Part shown: positions 36,679 through 44,294 of the stretch, in pieces
Layout: every line of letters starts with the position of its first letter
Position numbering within the stretch: the stretch's first letter is position 1
Origin: Gemmatimonadota bacterium
Lineage (GTDB): Bacteria > Gemmatimonadota > Gemmatimonadetes > Longimicrobiales > Gaopeijiaceae
NCBI GenBank assembly: GCA_021295815.1
Contig: JAGWBQ010000004.1
Coordinates: forward strand, 62,001 to 126,000
Length of the DNA stretch: 64,000 nucleotides
Direction of reading: 5' to 3'
The notes under the pieces: generated by a model
What the model was told of the DNA's origin: nothing
Databases searched by the model: none
Seen by the model: the letters and a program-made list of their open reading frames with translations, nothing else
Program-made: the position numbers and the translations under genes

Positions 36679-37449
36679 TCATCCGTCCGTCTCCATCTCC
36701 ACCGCCCGGGCCTCCGATTCTCCGACCGCCGGCTCCCGGCGGCGAAAGACCGAACGAAGTCGCTCGCTCCACGACCGCCGGCGCGCGAGCACGATCTGCA
36801 CCCGCTCCCCCGCCGTCGTGACGTCTCGCTCTTCACGGACGCGTCCAGCCTCGCATCTTGCTCCGCCACCGAGACCGTCCACGTGGACGAAGTGCACGTC
36901 TTCGCCCGGTTCGGGGCATGCGATCCGGTATCTCCGGCCGTCCCAGATGAAATCCTCGTAAGCTTGCCCGCGCCATTCCCGTTCAAGGAAAACCTCGTCC
37001 TCCACCGCCCATGCGCACGGTCCCAACCGCTCCCCGCGACGGTAGTAGTCCGCCTCGAAGGAGTCCCCGCGGTATCTGCGGAAGCTCTGCTCCATCGCGT
37101 GGTCGACGTCGCCGAGATCGTCCGCGTCCACCAGGGATTCGAGGTGGTGCTGGAGCTCGTGGGTGACGGTCTCGTAGATCTGTTCGCGCCAGTCGAACTC
37201 GGGGTCGATCTCCGCAAGCGCCCGGAACGAGCCCCAGTGGAGAATGATGAGCGAGCGGACGGTTTCCGGCCCCTCCCAGCCCGAGGGATATGACTCGGTC
37301 AGGCACTCCCCCAATGTGAACACGTCCTCGAAATCAGGGTGTGTGAGCCTCTCCCTCTTAATTGTGAGCCCGTCCACACCGGTCCGGTAGGCTGGGGGTA
37401 TCTCCTCGAAAATTCGTCGCGCCGCGACTTCGAACGAATGGAAATCCAT
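36679..37449 (-). CDS. Zincin-like metallopeptidase family protein
   Basis: 256 residues. 'VTHELQHHLESL' gives the HExxH zinc motif (H-E-L-Q-H) near residue 93, in the setting seen in the bacterial Zincin_1 family ('IYETVTHELQHH'). The N-terminal half, 'FEVAARRIFEEIPPAYR' and 'VFTLGECLTESYP', also fits that family. The third zinc ligand is not certain. The C-terminal ~100 residues are extra: a second possible domain with 'FIWDGRRYRIACPEPGEDVHFVHVDGLGG' and a basic tail. No signal peptide is seen, so it is probably cytoplasmic. Its ATG overlaps the stop of the small Tat-lipoprotein reading frame. Confidence 0.78.
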   Translation of the reverse strand: MDFHSFEVAARRIFEEIPPAYRTGVDGLTIKRERLTHPDFEDVFTLGECLTESYPSGWEGPETVRSLIILHWGSFRALAEIDPEFDWREQIYETVTHELQHHLESLVDADDLGDVDHAMEQSFRRYRGDSFEADYYRRGERLGPCAWAVEDEVFLEREWRGQAYEDFIWDGRRYRIACPEPGEDVHFVHVDGLGGGARCEAGRVREERDVTTAGERVQIVLARRRSWSERLRSVFRRREPAVGESEARAVEMETDG

Positions 37450-37658
37450 CAGGCGGTGACGGACGGTCTCCGGCCCGACCGGCTTAGGGTCCCGACGGAG
37501 TCACCGGCAGCGGGCGGTTCCGGTGCCGCAGCCTTCAAGCCGCACCCTGTCAGGGAGAGGGCGACGGGGCTCGCCGCCGGCCATCGAAGGATTTCGCGAC
37601 GGCTCGCGGACGCCCCTGGTCCTGCGGACGTGCTCGACGGCTCGACCATTACCGACAT
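37449..37658 (-). CDS. Possible small Tat-type lipoprotein
   Basis: 69 residues, unrecognised. It carries 'SRREILRWPAASPVALSLTGCG', which has both a twin-arginine-like motif (S-R-R-x-x-L) and a lipobox (L-T-G-C). The mature part would be only about 29 residues. ATG is 8 bp after the SelW-like stop on the same strand, and TGA overlaps the metallopeptidase ATG (ATGA), which supports translation within an operon. It may instead be the stump of a longer lost lipoprotein. No domain can be assigned. Confidence 0.42.
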   Translation of the reverse strand: MSVMVEPSSTSAGPGASASRREILRWPAASPVALSLTGCGLKAAAPEPPAAGDSVGTLSRSGRRPSVTA

Positions 37659-37666
37659 GAACGAGC

Positions 37667-37894
37667 CTAAACCGGCTCGGCCAGCGCCCGCAGGATCTCC
37701 TCGGGGCTCGGAAAGCGTCGCAATTTCTTCTTCGAGAAAATGAGCCTGCCGTCGGACTCCACCTCGAAGCGACCGCCAGATGACGACACCAGCTCGATGT
37801 CGGCGTCAGGGTGACGGTCGGTGATGCTGGCCGCCAAACTGACGGCTTTAGGCTTGTAGTTTCACATCGAGCAGTATTCGATCGAGATGCGCAT
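37667..37894 (-). CDS. SelW-like selenoprotein (Rdx family), UGA read as selenocysteine
   Basis: 75 residues if the in-frame TGA at 37862-37864 is decoded as selenocysteine (U11). The N-terminus reads M-R-I-S-I-E-Y-C-S-M-U-N-Y-K-P-K-A, the CxxU redox motif followed by the 'YxPKA' of SelW/SelT/SelH proteins. The rest is also family-like: 'AVSLAASITDRHP', 'SSSGGRFEVESDGRLIFSKK', 'RRFPSPEEILRALAE'. Homologues often have Cys in place of Sec. The fold is thioredoxin-like and the family is linked to redox or oxidative-stress roles. Standard gene calling misses it because of the TGA. There is no clear Shine-Dalgarno; ATG 37894 is chosen from family N-termini. Cotranscription with the next two genes is likely. 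Confidence 0.85.
37830..37846 (-). promoter_or_regulatory. Candidate bacterial SECIS element
   Basis: On the minus strand, starting 15 nt after the UGA, GCCGTC-AGTTT-GGCGGC forms a 6-bp stem (five Watson-Crick pairs and one G-U) with a 5-nt loop. The loop begins 21 nt after the UGA and has G as its second base. Known bacterial SECIS elements have a small apical loop 16-37 nt after the UGA with a G at loop position 1 or 2, so this fits. The element lies within the coding sequence, as usual in bacteria, where SelB binds it. Confidence 0.7.
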
Positions 37895-38137
37895 TGCGGT
37901 TCGATGGCTGGATGGGACGGGCGTCGGGCGGGCCGGACGCGGCTCCCAATGTTAGCCGGAAATCTGTGGCCGGGCACGGTTTCCCGGGCTGGGCTTGAGC
38001 TTCCGATGCGAGGGCGTGAGTCCGGGAGTCGAGACGAGAGGTCGGGTGCCGCCGTGCTGAACACGGGTCCTGGTCGCCCGCACCCTGGGTCGACAACGAG
38101 CCTGGTCGCAGGCGGTCCGGACCTCATGGGCAGGGGA

Positions 38138-38929
38138 TTACCAGCCCAGACTCTCGCCTCCGTCCACTACCAGCGTCTCGCCCGTCACGTAGGACGCGCT
38201 CGCCAGGAATACCACCGCGCGGACAACGTCCTCGGGCGACGGATTCGCGGCCAGCGGCACCATCCGACGAACGCGCGCGACGTCTTCCGCGTCGAAGTGC
38301 TTCGGGGAAAGCACGTCGCCGGGCGCGACCGCGTTCACCCGCACATCGGGAGCCAGTCGTCCGGCTGCGATCCGCGTTAGCTGCAGAAGCCCCGCCTTCG
38401 CGACCGAGTGGTGCGGATGGCTCGTCCACGGCCGCACGGCCGAAAGATCCGCGATGTTGACCACCGAACCTCGCCTGGCGCGCAGAAGCGGCGCCGTCTC
38501 CCGGATCATTAGGAAGGGCGCCCTCAAGTTCAGGGCCAGCACCGCGTCCCACTCGTCCGCGCCAGTGTCGAGAATATCTCCAGAAACGAAGCTCGCAGCC
38601 GAGTTCACGAGCAGATCGAGCTTCCCGAAGGCCTTCTCGAGCTTGCGGCACAGGGCAACCGCGCCTGCTTCTTCGGTGAGATCGGCCTGCACGACATGAG
38701 CGCGTCTTCCGAGCCCCCGGACCCGGGCGGCCGCGGTCTCCGCCTCGGCTTCCGACCGATTGTAGTGAAGGAGGAGGTCCCAGCCTCGTTCGGCCAGCCC
38801 GACCGTGATCGCGCGGCCGAGTCGAACGGCTCCGCCCGTGACGAGCGCCACCCGGCGATTCCCGGTCCGTTCCCGGTCGGTACCGCCCCGATTGTGGAAA
38901 CCCTTCGGCGTCGGGCGATGCTCGTCCAC
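38138..38929 (-). CDS. Short-chain dehydrogenase/reductase, pteridine reductase-like
   Basis: 263 residues from GTG 38929. The SDR coenzyme motif is 'VALVTGGAVRLGRAIT' (TGxxxxxG) and 'HYNRSEAEAE' suggests NADPH preference. 'LLVNSAASF' replaces the usual NNAG region. The active site reads 'HPHHSVAKAGLLQLTR': the YxxxK tyrosine is His174, with Lys178 kept, and the Ser-like position falls in 'NIADLSAVRP'. 'VRVNAVAPGDVL' and 'YVTGETLVVDGGESLG' complete the fold. Pteridine-reductase-like SDRs resemble it most. The frame is open far upstream through the DinB gene but without homology. It is 23 bp downstream of DinB. Confidence 0.85.
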   Translation of the reverse strand: MDEHRPTPKGFHNRGGTDRERTGNRRVALVTGGAVRLGRAITVGLAERGWDLLLHYNRSEAEAETAAARVRGLGRRAHVVQADLTEEAGAVALCRKLEKAFGKLDLLVNSAASFVSGDILDTGADEWDAVLALNLRAPFLMIRETAPLLRARRGSVVNIADLSAVRPWTSHPHHSVAKAGLLQLTRIAAGRLAPDVRVNAVAPGDVLSPKHFDAEDVARVRRMVPLAANPSPEDVVRAVVFLASASYVTGETLVVDGGESLGW

Positions 38930-38952
38930 CGTGAGAGGTCGCGTGCGGACCG

Positions 38953-39483
38953 TCAGGTCAGGTAGCGCCCCTTCAGCAGACGTCGGTGATGATCCGAGTG
39001 ACCGGCGACGATCCAGAGCAGTCCCCGCACGGAAAACTTCCGCCCCGATGCCTCGCCCACCCTGTCCCACATGTCCCCGTCGAGACCCTGCGCCAGAGTG
39101 GAGGTCGCGGCGCGCACGCTCCGGAACTCGGATGCGAGCTCCTTGAGCGGCCGCTCGTGAGCGTTCGAGTGACGGGCGTAGGAGTTCTCGTCGAAGCCGG
39201 GGTACGGACCGCGGTCGCCGCGGGAGAACGCGAGCGCTCTGGAAGCGAACATCCGCTCGGCGTCGACGACGTGGCCCACCACTTCGCGGACCGACCACTT
39301 GCCCTCCGCGTATCGGTGGCGCTCGAGAGCGGGCGTGACATCGGCCACGAGCTCCTCCCAAGCCTGCGAGTCGTTTTCGAGAGCCTCCTCGAGCGTCTCG
39401 CCGACAACCCGCTCGACGTAAGGAGCGTAGAACGGATGAATCTCGAAGGATGCGGGTCGGTGCGACAAGGGAGGACGGATCAT
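38953..39483 (-). CDS. DinB/YfiT-family four-helix protein
   Basis: 176 residues. Putative metal-binding His residues are in 'VVGHVVDAERMFASRALAFSR' and the C-terminal 'AGHSDHHRRLLKGRYL'. The layout is that of DinB-superfamily proteins, which include thiol S-transferases using bacillithiol or mycothiol. Given a BshB1-like gene in the same window, a bacillithiol-transferase role is possible but only an inference. The start ATG is 5 nt after an in-frame GTG-free region and matches the family's N-terminal 'P.SH.P..F.I..FY.PYV' form. It is followed by the SDR gene on the same strand. Confidence 0.83.
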   Translation of the reverse strand: MIRPPLSHRPASFEIHPFYAPYVERVVGETLEEALENDSQAWEELVADVTPALERHRYAEGKWSVREVVGHVVDAERMFASRALAFSRGDRGPYPGFDENSYARHSNAHERPLKELASEFRSVRAATSTLAQGLDGDMWDRVGEASGRKFSVRGLLWIVAGHSDHHRRLLKGRYLT

Positions 39484-39614
39484 GGATTCCGGAGCTCGGT
39501 GAGCAGGGGAGCGAAGTGCGTCCTACCGCGCGAGTCCGGCTTGGTTTCAGCGGAACCGAACCGTCGACTCAAAGGCTCGCGTGCTGATCCGGCAGCTCGC
39601 ACCGGGAATCCCGG

Positions 39615-40406
39615 CTAGTTCCGCATCTCTTCGAGCTGGGCGACGTCGAAGCCGTCGCGAATGCCCTCGAACTCTTCCACGGTGACGGCGTCGGCTTCCA
39701 TCAACACGAGAAAGCGGCCCTCGACCAGGATCGCGAACTCGACGTCTCCCTGCCCGCCGTCGGAGCCGCGCCGAGGTTCGAACCCCATGTACCCGGGGTG
39801 GCCGCGGTACGTTATCGAGCGAGCCCAGCCCTGCCCGTCCCGTTCGTCAAGCTCCTGCCCGAACTCTCCGATCACGCCGTCGGGTCCGTGTAGCGGAAGC
39901 GCGCCAACGTCGACGACGACGACCTCCAGGTCCGTCCTGCCCGGACCCGAGTACGTCGCTGTCGCGATCGCAAGCGTGTATCCGGCCAACCCCACGCGCT
40001 CCCGGTTACGGTCCAGGCGATCGAGCTTCCCGAGCTCGTCGGGAAGGAGGTCGTAGAAGTCCACCGGATCGACGGCCTCTTCCACCAGCTTCTCGCCGAG
40101 AAGCGAGTCGCTCCATTCAAAGGGGAGCGCGTAGAGATCCTCGATGATCGCGGGCAGACTCGCCTGGATCTCTTCCGCCAGCTCCTGCACGCTCTCCGAG
40201 ATCGCGTCGGCGACGTCCTGAACGGCTTCGGAGATCGCACCGGCTAGCTCGGCCGATCCCTCGTCCGCCTCACGCCGGAGGTCTTCCGCCGCCTCGGAGA
40301 TCTCAGGCACATCGACGTCGTTCTCGTCGGAATACTCGCAGCCGGCGACCGCGAGGCCCGCGAGCGCAGCGACGAAAACGGTGGTGCGGGTTATCTTCAA
40401 CGACAT
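39615..40406 (-). CDS. Hypothetical lipoprotein with amphipathic helical segment
   Basis: 263 residues, not recognised. 'FVAALAGLAVAGCEYS' is a lipoprotein signal with lipobox VAGC. Residues 35-90 are strongly acidic and alpha-helical with a heptad-like pattern ('AEDLRREADEG', 'AISEAVQDVADAISESVQELAEEIQA'), likely a coiled coil. The C-terminal half is a mixed alpha-beta domain: 'YTLAIATATYSGPGRTDLEVVVVDVGAL', 'ARSITYRGHPGYMGFEP', 'VEFAILVEGRFLVLMEADAVTVEEFE'. This looks like a surface binding module. It is divergent from the cytochrome c gene across 199 bp. Confidence 0.76.
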   Translation of the reverse strand: MSLKITRTTVFVAALAGLAVAGCEYSDENDVDVPEISEAAEDLRREADEGSAELAGAISEAVQDVADAISESVQELAEEIQASLPAIIEDLYALPFEWSDSLLGEKLVEEAVDPVDFYDLLPDELGKLDRLDRNRERVGLAGYTLAIATATYSGPGRTDLEVVVVDVGALPLHGPDGVIGEFGQELDERDGQGWARSITYRGHPGYMGFEPRRGSDGGQGDVEFAILVEGRFLVLMEADAVTVEEFEGIRDGFDVAQLEEMRN

Positions 40407-40605
40407 GGCTGTTCGCTCCGTTCCCGTGATACGTGATAGTTAAAGGGTGTTGCACCTGCGGGCCGTTACGCTCGGCGGGTGGTCCCGGTTTCAGAAAAGT
40501 ACGACCGTTGAGGCCAGACCGTCCATCGCGGAACGGGATGTGCCGACCCGGACGTCAGTCTTCGCAACCTTGCACATCACACCCGACCCGCGCCATCTTC
40601 CGCGC

Positions 40606-41127
40606 ATGAAAATCTCACCTCTCGCGCTGATCTGCATGCTGAGCGCCTGTTCCGCAGCCACCATCGGCCCCGGCGCCTCCGCGCCGAACTCCTCGTCGGG
40701 GCCTGCGACCGCGAGTGCGCCGGAGGAGCCGACGCCCCTACCCGCCAACCCTGCGGCTATCCCTGCGGAAGAGGCCCCGGCCTCCCCTTACGAATCCGAA
40801 ACCGAGGCTCCCGCTCTCGCCTTCTCCATCGACCAGGCCAACTTCGGACGCGACGTCTTCAGGGCGTCGTGCACCGCGTGCCATTCGTCGAGCGAGTTCA
40901 GCGACCGTTCCTTCAAGTTCAAATGGCGCAGACGCAGCGCCGGCGATCTCTATCGGCACATGTACTCCACCATGCCGGAGGACGCTCCCGGATCCCTGGC
41001 GCCTTCGGAATACGTGGCGCTGGTGGCGTACGTGCTCCGGCTGAACGGAGTGGATGCAGGCGAGGGCGAGCTCCCGGCCGACGAAGAGGCGCTCGAAGGC
41101 CTCAGCTTGGCCGCGATCGCCAACTGA
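40606..41127 (+). CDS. c-type cytochrome lipoprotein
   Basis: 173 residues from ATG 40606. 'LALICMLSACSA' is a lipoprotein signal with lipobox LSAC. A Pro/Ala/Glu-rich linker of about 60 residues follows. The heme site is 'FRASCTACHSSSEF' (CxxCH), with 'MYSTMPEDAPGSL' giving a likely axial Met and 'YVALVAYVLRLNGV' the C-terminal helix of class I cytochromes c. The linker tethers the heme domain to the membrane. The gene ends 23 bp before a Tat-exported FAD oxidoreductase, which suggests it accepts that enzyme's electrons. Confidence 0.88.
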   Translation: MKISPLALICMLSACSAATIGPGASAPNSSSGPATASAPEEPTPLPANPAAIPAEEAPASPYESETEAPALAFSIDQANFGRDVFRASCTACHSSSEFSDRSFKFKWRRRSAGDLYRHMYSTMPEDAPGSLAPSEYVALVAYVLRLNGVDAGEGELPADEEALEGLSLAAIAN

Positions 41128-41150
41128 CCCCCCCTCAAACCACCACCCAG

Positions 41151-42530
41151 ATGATCGACAGACGCGATTTCCTGAAGACCGCCGGGAAAGGGGTCGGCAT
41201 AGCGGGCGCCGGCCTCGTCCTGCCGACCGGAGGCCCGGCGTCCGGAGGGAACCGCAGCCCTTCGAGCGAACGGCAGGAGGGTGGGGCGCCGTTCGTCCGT
41301 TCAGGGCAAATGCCGGACGTGGTGGTCGTGGGCGCCGGCAACTTCGGCACCTGGACCGCCTATCACCTTCGGCGGCTGGGAGCGAGAGTCACCCTCGTCG
41401 ACCAGTACGGACCAGGCAACTCCCGATCGGCGTCCGGAGGCGAGACCAGGGGAGTGCGCACGTCCTACGGGGACCGCCCGCACGGGATCGACTGGTCGAA
41501 GTGGGCCGCCCGCGCGATCGAACGCTGGCAGGAGTGGGACGAGGAGCACTTCGCGAAAGGCATGCTCCCGCGCCTCTTCTTCACGACCGGCGACATCATC
41601 ATGCGAGACGAGATGACGCCCTTCATGGAGCAGTCGATCGAGAACTGGCGGGAGATGGACTGGCCCTACGAGGTGTTGAGCGCGGACGAGATCCGCTACC
41701 GCTGGTCCGTCATCCGCACGCCGGACGTGGACGTCGGCCTCTACGAACCCCGGGCCGGCGTGGTGCGCGCGCGCAGGGCGATGGAGTCGGTGGCACAGGT
41801 ATTCCAGATGGAAGGCGGCGAGCTCGTGATCGGCAAGGCGCGGCCTCCGGAGGCTGCCGGGCGGCGGATCGACCATGTCCTGGTGGGCGACGGCGAGAGG
41901 GTGGCCGGAGGCGCCTTCGTCTTCGCGCTCGGTCCGTGGTTCCCCAAGTACTTCCCCGAACTCATGGGAAGGCGGCTGCGCACGAGCACGGTAGGCCACA
42001 CCTACTACTTCGCGACTCCGCCCGGAGACGAGGGCTACCGCCACCCGAACTGTCCCAGCTACAACGTCCCGGGTGTGACGGGCTGGCCGGCGCTCGGCAG
42101 CGATTCCCGCGGATTCCGGATCCGCACCGGCGGCGCCAGCTTCGACGATCCCGACACAAGCATCCGCTGGATCCCGGAGGATCGCCACGACCGCCCGCGC
42201 GGAGTTCTCGCCAAGTACTTTCCGGCTCTCGCCGAGCTGCCCATCAACGAGACCCGGGCCTGCCACTACTGCGGCACGGTCTCGCGCAACTTCATCATCG
42301 ACCGGCATCCCGGCTTCGACAACGGTTGGTTGGCGGGCGGAGGATCGGCCGAGTCCTTCAAGCAGGGGCCGGTCCTCGGCGAGTACGTCGCCCGGCGAGT
42401 CCTCGACCAAAGGGCTTCCGACGATCCCGACGTCGCTCTGGACGAGGGCTTCCGGCTCGCGGAGGAGGAGTTTCCCGAAGACGAGGGCAACTGGTCCGAT
42501 GGGGAAGGGGAGGGTTGGGTCGACCGGTAA
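41151..42530 (+). CDS. Tat-exported FAD-dependent oxidoreductase, sarcosine oxidase-like (DAO family)
   Basis: 459 residues from ATG 41151. 'DRRDFLKTAGKGVGIAGAG' is a Tat signal. The FAD motif 'VVVVGAGNFGTWTAYHLRRLGARVTLVD' begins at about residue 55. 'YGPGNSRSASGGETRGVRTSYG' follows, and near the C-terminus 'RACHYCGTVSRNFIIDRHPG' places a Cys where monomeric sarcosine oxidase has its covalent-FAD Cys (CxY). Substrates in this family are N-methyl or secondary amino acids; which applies here is unknown. The adjacent cytochrome c suggests a dehydrogenase passing electrons to heme rather than to oxygen. Its tail is acidic. Confidence 0.86.
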   Translation: MIDRRDFLKTAGKGVGIAGAGLVLPTGGPASGGNRSPSSERQEGGAPFVRSGQMPDVVVVGAGNFGTWTAYHLRRLGARVTLVDQYGPGNSRSASGGETRGVRTSYGDRPHGIDWSKWAARAIERWQEWDEEHFAKGMLPRLFFTTGDIIMRDEMTPFMEQSIENWREMDWPYEVLSADEIRYRWSVIRTPDVDVGLYEPRAGVVRARRAMESVAQVFQMEGGELVIGKARPPEAAGRRIDHVLVGDGERVAGGAFVFALGPWFPKYFPELMGRRLRTSTVGHTYYFATPPGDEGYRHPNCPSYNVPGVTGWPALGSDSRGFRIRTGGASFDDPDTSIRWIPEDRHDRPRGVLAKYFPALAELPINETRACHYCGTVSRNFIIDRHPGFDNGWLAGGGSAESFKQGPVLGEYVARRVLDQRASDDPDVALDEGFRLAEEEFPEDEGNWSDGEGEGWVDR

Positions 42531-42674
42531 TCGGTCGCAATATCGCTGCGGACAGTGATTCCGAGACCTCGAAGCATGATCGGGCGGCACGGCCGCGCGG
42601 GTGGGCGCTCCGGCGACGTGATCGCACATCCGGACGGAACGATCCCGACGGTCGGCGCTCTCCGAGCTCCGACC

Positions 42675-44294
42675 ATGGACCGCCAGCTCACCCTGACTCG
42701 CTTCATCGAACGGGCCGGGTCACTCTTCGGCGCCCGCGAGGTGGTGAGCTGTAACGGCGGCGAACGCGAGCGGCTCACCTGGCGTGGGATCGCGGATCGG
42801 ACGGCACGTATGGTCGGAGCCCTGAGGCGGACGGGCGTGAAGCCCGGGGACCGGGTGGCGACGCTTGCCTGGAACCATCACCGCCATCTCGAGCTCTACT
42901 TCGCCGTTCCGGCGATGGGTGCGGTGCTGCACACGGTCAACCCGCGGCTCGCGCCCGGACAGATCGACCGCATTCTCATGGACGGCGGCTCCAGACTGAT
43001 CTTCGCCGACCCCGACCTGCGCGACCTCGTGCCCCACCGGCTGGAGGTGGCCGACCACGAGGCCCTAGTGAACGCCGGACCGTCGGAGCCCTTCCCGGAG
43101 CTCTCGGAGTGGACGGCGTGCGGTCTTTGCCACACTTCGGGAACGACCGGCGACCCCAAGGGCGTCCTCTACTCTCACCGCGCCCTGGTGCTTCATGCGC
43201 TGGCCATAGCTCTTCCGGACGGCTTCGGTATCGCGGAGCGCGACACCGTGCTCCCGGTCGTGCCGATGTTCCACGCTTCGGCCTGGGGGATGCCCTACGC
43301 CGCGGCAATGACCGGAGCGGGGCTGGTGCTTCCCGGTCCTCGCCCGAACGCCCGGCGCGTCGCGGAGCTGCTGTCGGCGGAATGCGTGACCTTTGCCGCC
43401 GGAGTGCCCATGATCTGGAACGAGGTGCTCGATGAGCTGCGCCGCGAACCGCGGCCGCTTTCGCCGGACTTGCGCATTCACGCCGGCGGCGCACCTTCGC
43501 CACCTTCTCTTGTCGACGCCTGGGAGAAAGAGTTGGGCGTCGAGGTGATCACCGGCTGGGGCATGACCGAGATTTCTCCGGTGGGTGCCGTCACCCATCC
43601 GCGAGCGAACCGGCGGAGGCCGGGCTCGGCTACCGCCCCGGTTCGGCCTCGGGACCCGGATGGCGCCCCGGATTCGGGCTCGGCGTTCGGCTGGGCGGAG
43701 GGCTCGTCGGCCCGGTACTCGCAGGGAACACCGCTTCCCCTGGTGGAGACGCGCATTACCGACGACGACGCCCGCGAGCTGGCCCGTGACGGCATCGGCG
43801 TCGGCGAACTTGAGGTGCGCGGACCGTGGGTTGCGGGCTCCTACTTCGGACGCGACCCGGAGGACGACCCCGATGCCTTCCGCGACGGATGGCTGCGTAC
43901 CGGCGACATCGCCACGATGGACGCCGAAGGCTACATTCGGCTCGTGGACCGCTCCAAGGACCTGGTGCGTTCAGGCGGCGAGTGGATATCGTCCGTTCAG
44001 CTCGAAAACGCCATCGCCGGCGTCGGCGGCGTGGCCGACGCGGCGGTGGTGGCGATGCCCCATCCGCGCTGGCAGGAGCGGCCTTGCGCCTTCGTGGTCC
44101 CGAAAGCGCCGCCCGATACGTACGCGGAGCACTCCCTCAGAGGAGAGGTCCTCCGCGAGCTCGGCTCCCTTTTCCCGAAGTGGTGGCTTCCGGACAGAAT
44201 AGAGTTCATCCGCGAGATTCCGCGCACCGCCACGGGCAAGATCGACAAGCGCCGGCTCCGTATCGCCGCAGCTTCGCCGGAGGACGGAAAGTGA
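42675..44294 (+). CDS. AMP-forming acyl-CoA synthetase/ligase
   Basis: 539 residues from ATG 42675 ('MDRQLTLTRFIERAGSLFG', like other medium- and long-chain ligases); an in-frame ATG at 42555 would add 40 residues without homology. P-loop-like 'CHTSGTTGDPKGVLYSHRA' (A3), 'GWGMTEISPV' (A5), 'GWLRTGDIATMDAEGYIRLVDRSKDLVRSGGEWIS' (A7 to A8) and C-terminal Lys in 'RTATGKIDKRRL' (A10) are all present. It should form acyl-AMP, then acyl-CoA. A run rich in Gly, Ser and Pro ('RRRPGSATAPVRPRDPDGAPDS') is an unusual insertion before A6. Its TGA overlaps the thioesterase GTG. Confidence 0.88.
   Translation: MDRQLTLTRFIERAGSLFGAREVVSCNGGERERLTWRGIADRTARMVGALRRTGVKPGDRVATLAWNHHRHLELYFAVPAMGAVLHTVNPRLAPGQIDRILMDGGSRLIFADPDLRDLVPHRLEVADHEALVNAGPSEPFPELSEWTACGLCHTSGTTGDPKGVLYSHRALVLHALAIALPDGFGIAERDTVLPVVPMFHASAWGMPYAAAMTGAGLVLPGPRPNARRVAELLSAECVTFAAGVPMIWNEVLDELRREPRPLSPDLRIHAGGAPSPPSLVDAWEKELGVEVITGWGMTEISPVGAVTHPRANRRRPGSATAPVRPRDPDGAPDSGSAFGWAEGSSARYSQGTPLPLVETRITDDDARELARDGIGVGELEVRGPWVAGSYFGRDPEDDPDAFRDGWLRTGDIATMDAEGYIRLVDRSKDLVRSGGEWISSVQLENAIAGVGGVADAAVVAMPHPRWQERPCAFVVPKAPPDTYAEHSLRGEVLRELGSLFPKWWLPDRIEFIREIPRTATGKIDKRRLRIAAASPEDGK

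Noticed and set aside
37862-37864. Reading the TGA as a real stop of a degenerate Rdx gene, or as a sequencing error for TGC or TGT
   Set aside because: Both remain possible, but the position equals the known Sec site, a fitting hairpin follows, and the rest of the frame is intact, so selenocysteine is the better explanation.
37501-38127. 208-residue minus-strand open frame overlapping the SelW-like gene
   Set aside because: Composition is Arg, Ser and Pro rich with no motif; it is the out-of-frame reading of the selenoprotein and spacer.
41301-42629. 442-residue open frame opposite the FAD oxidoreductase gene
   Set aside because: Antisense to a gene with clear FAD and Tat motifs; no domain seen; typical of high-GC DNA.
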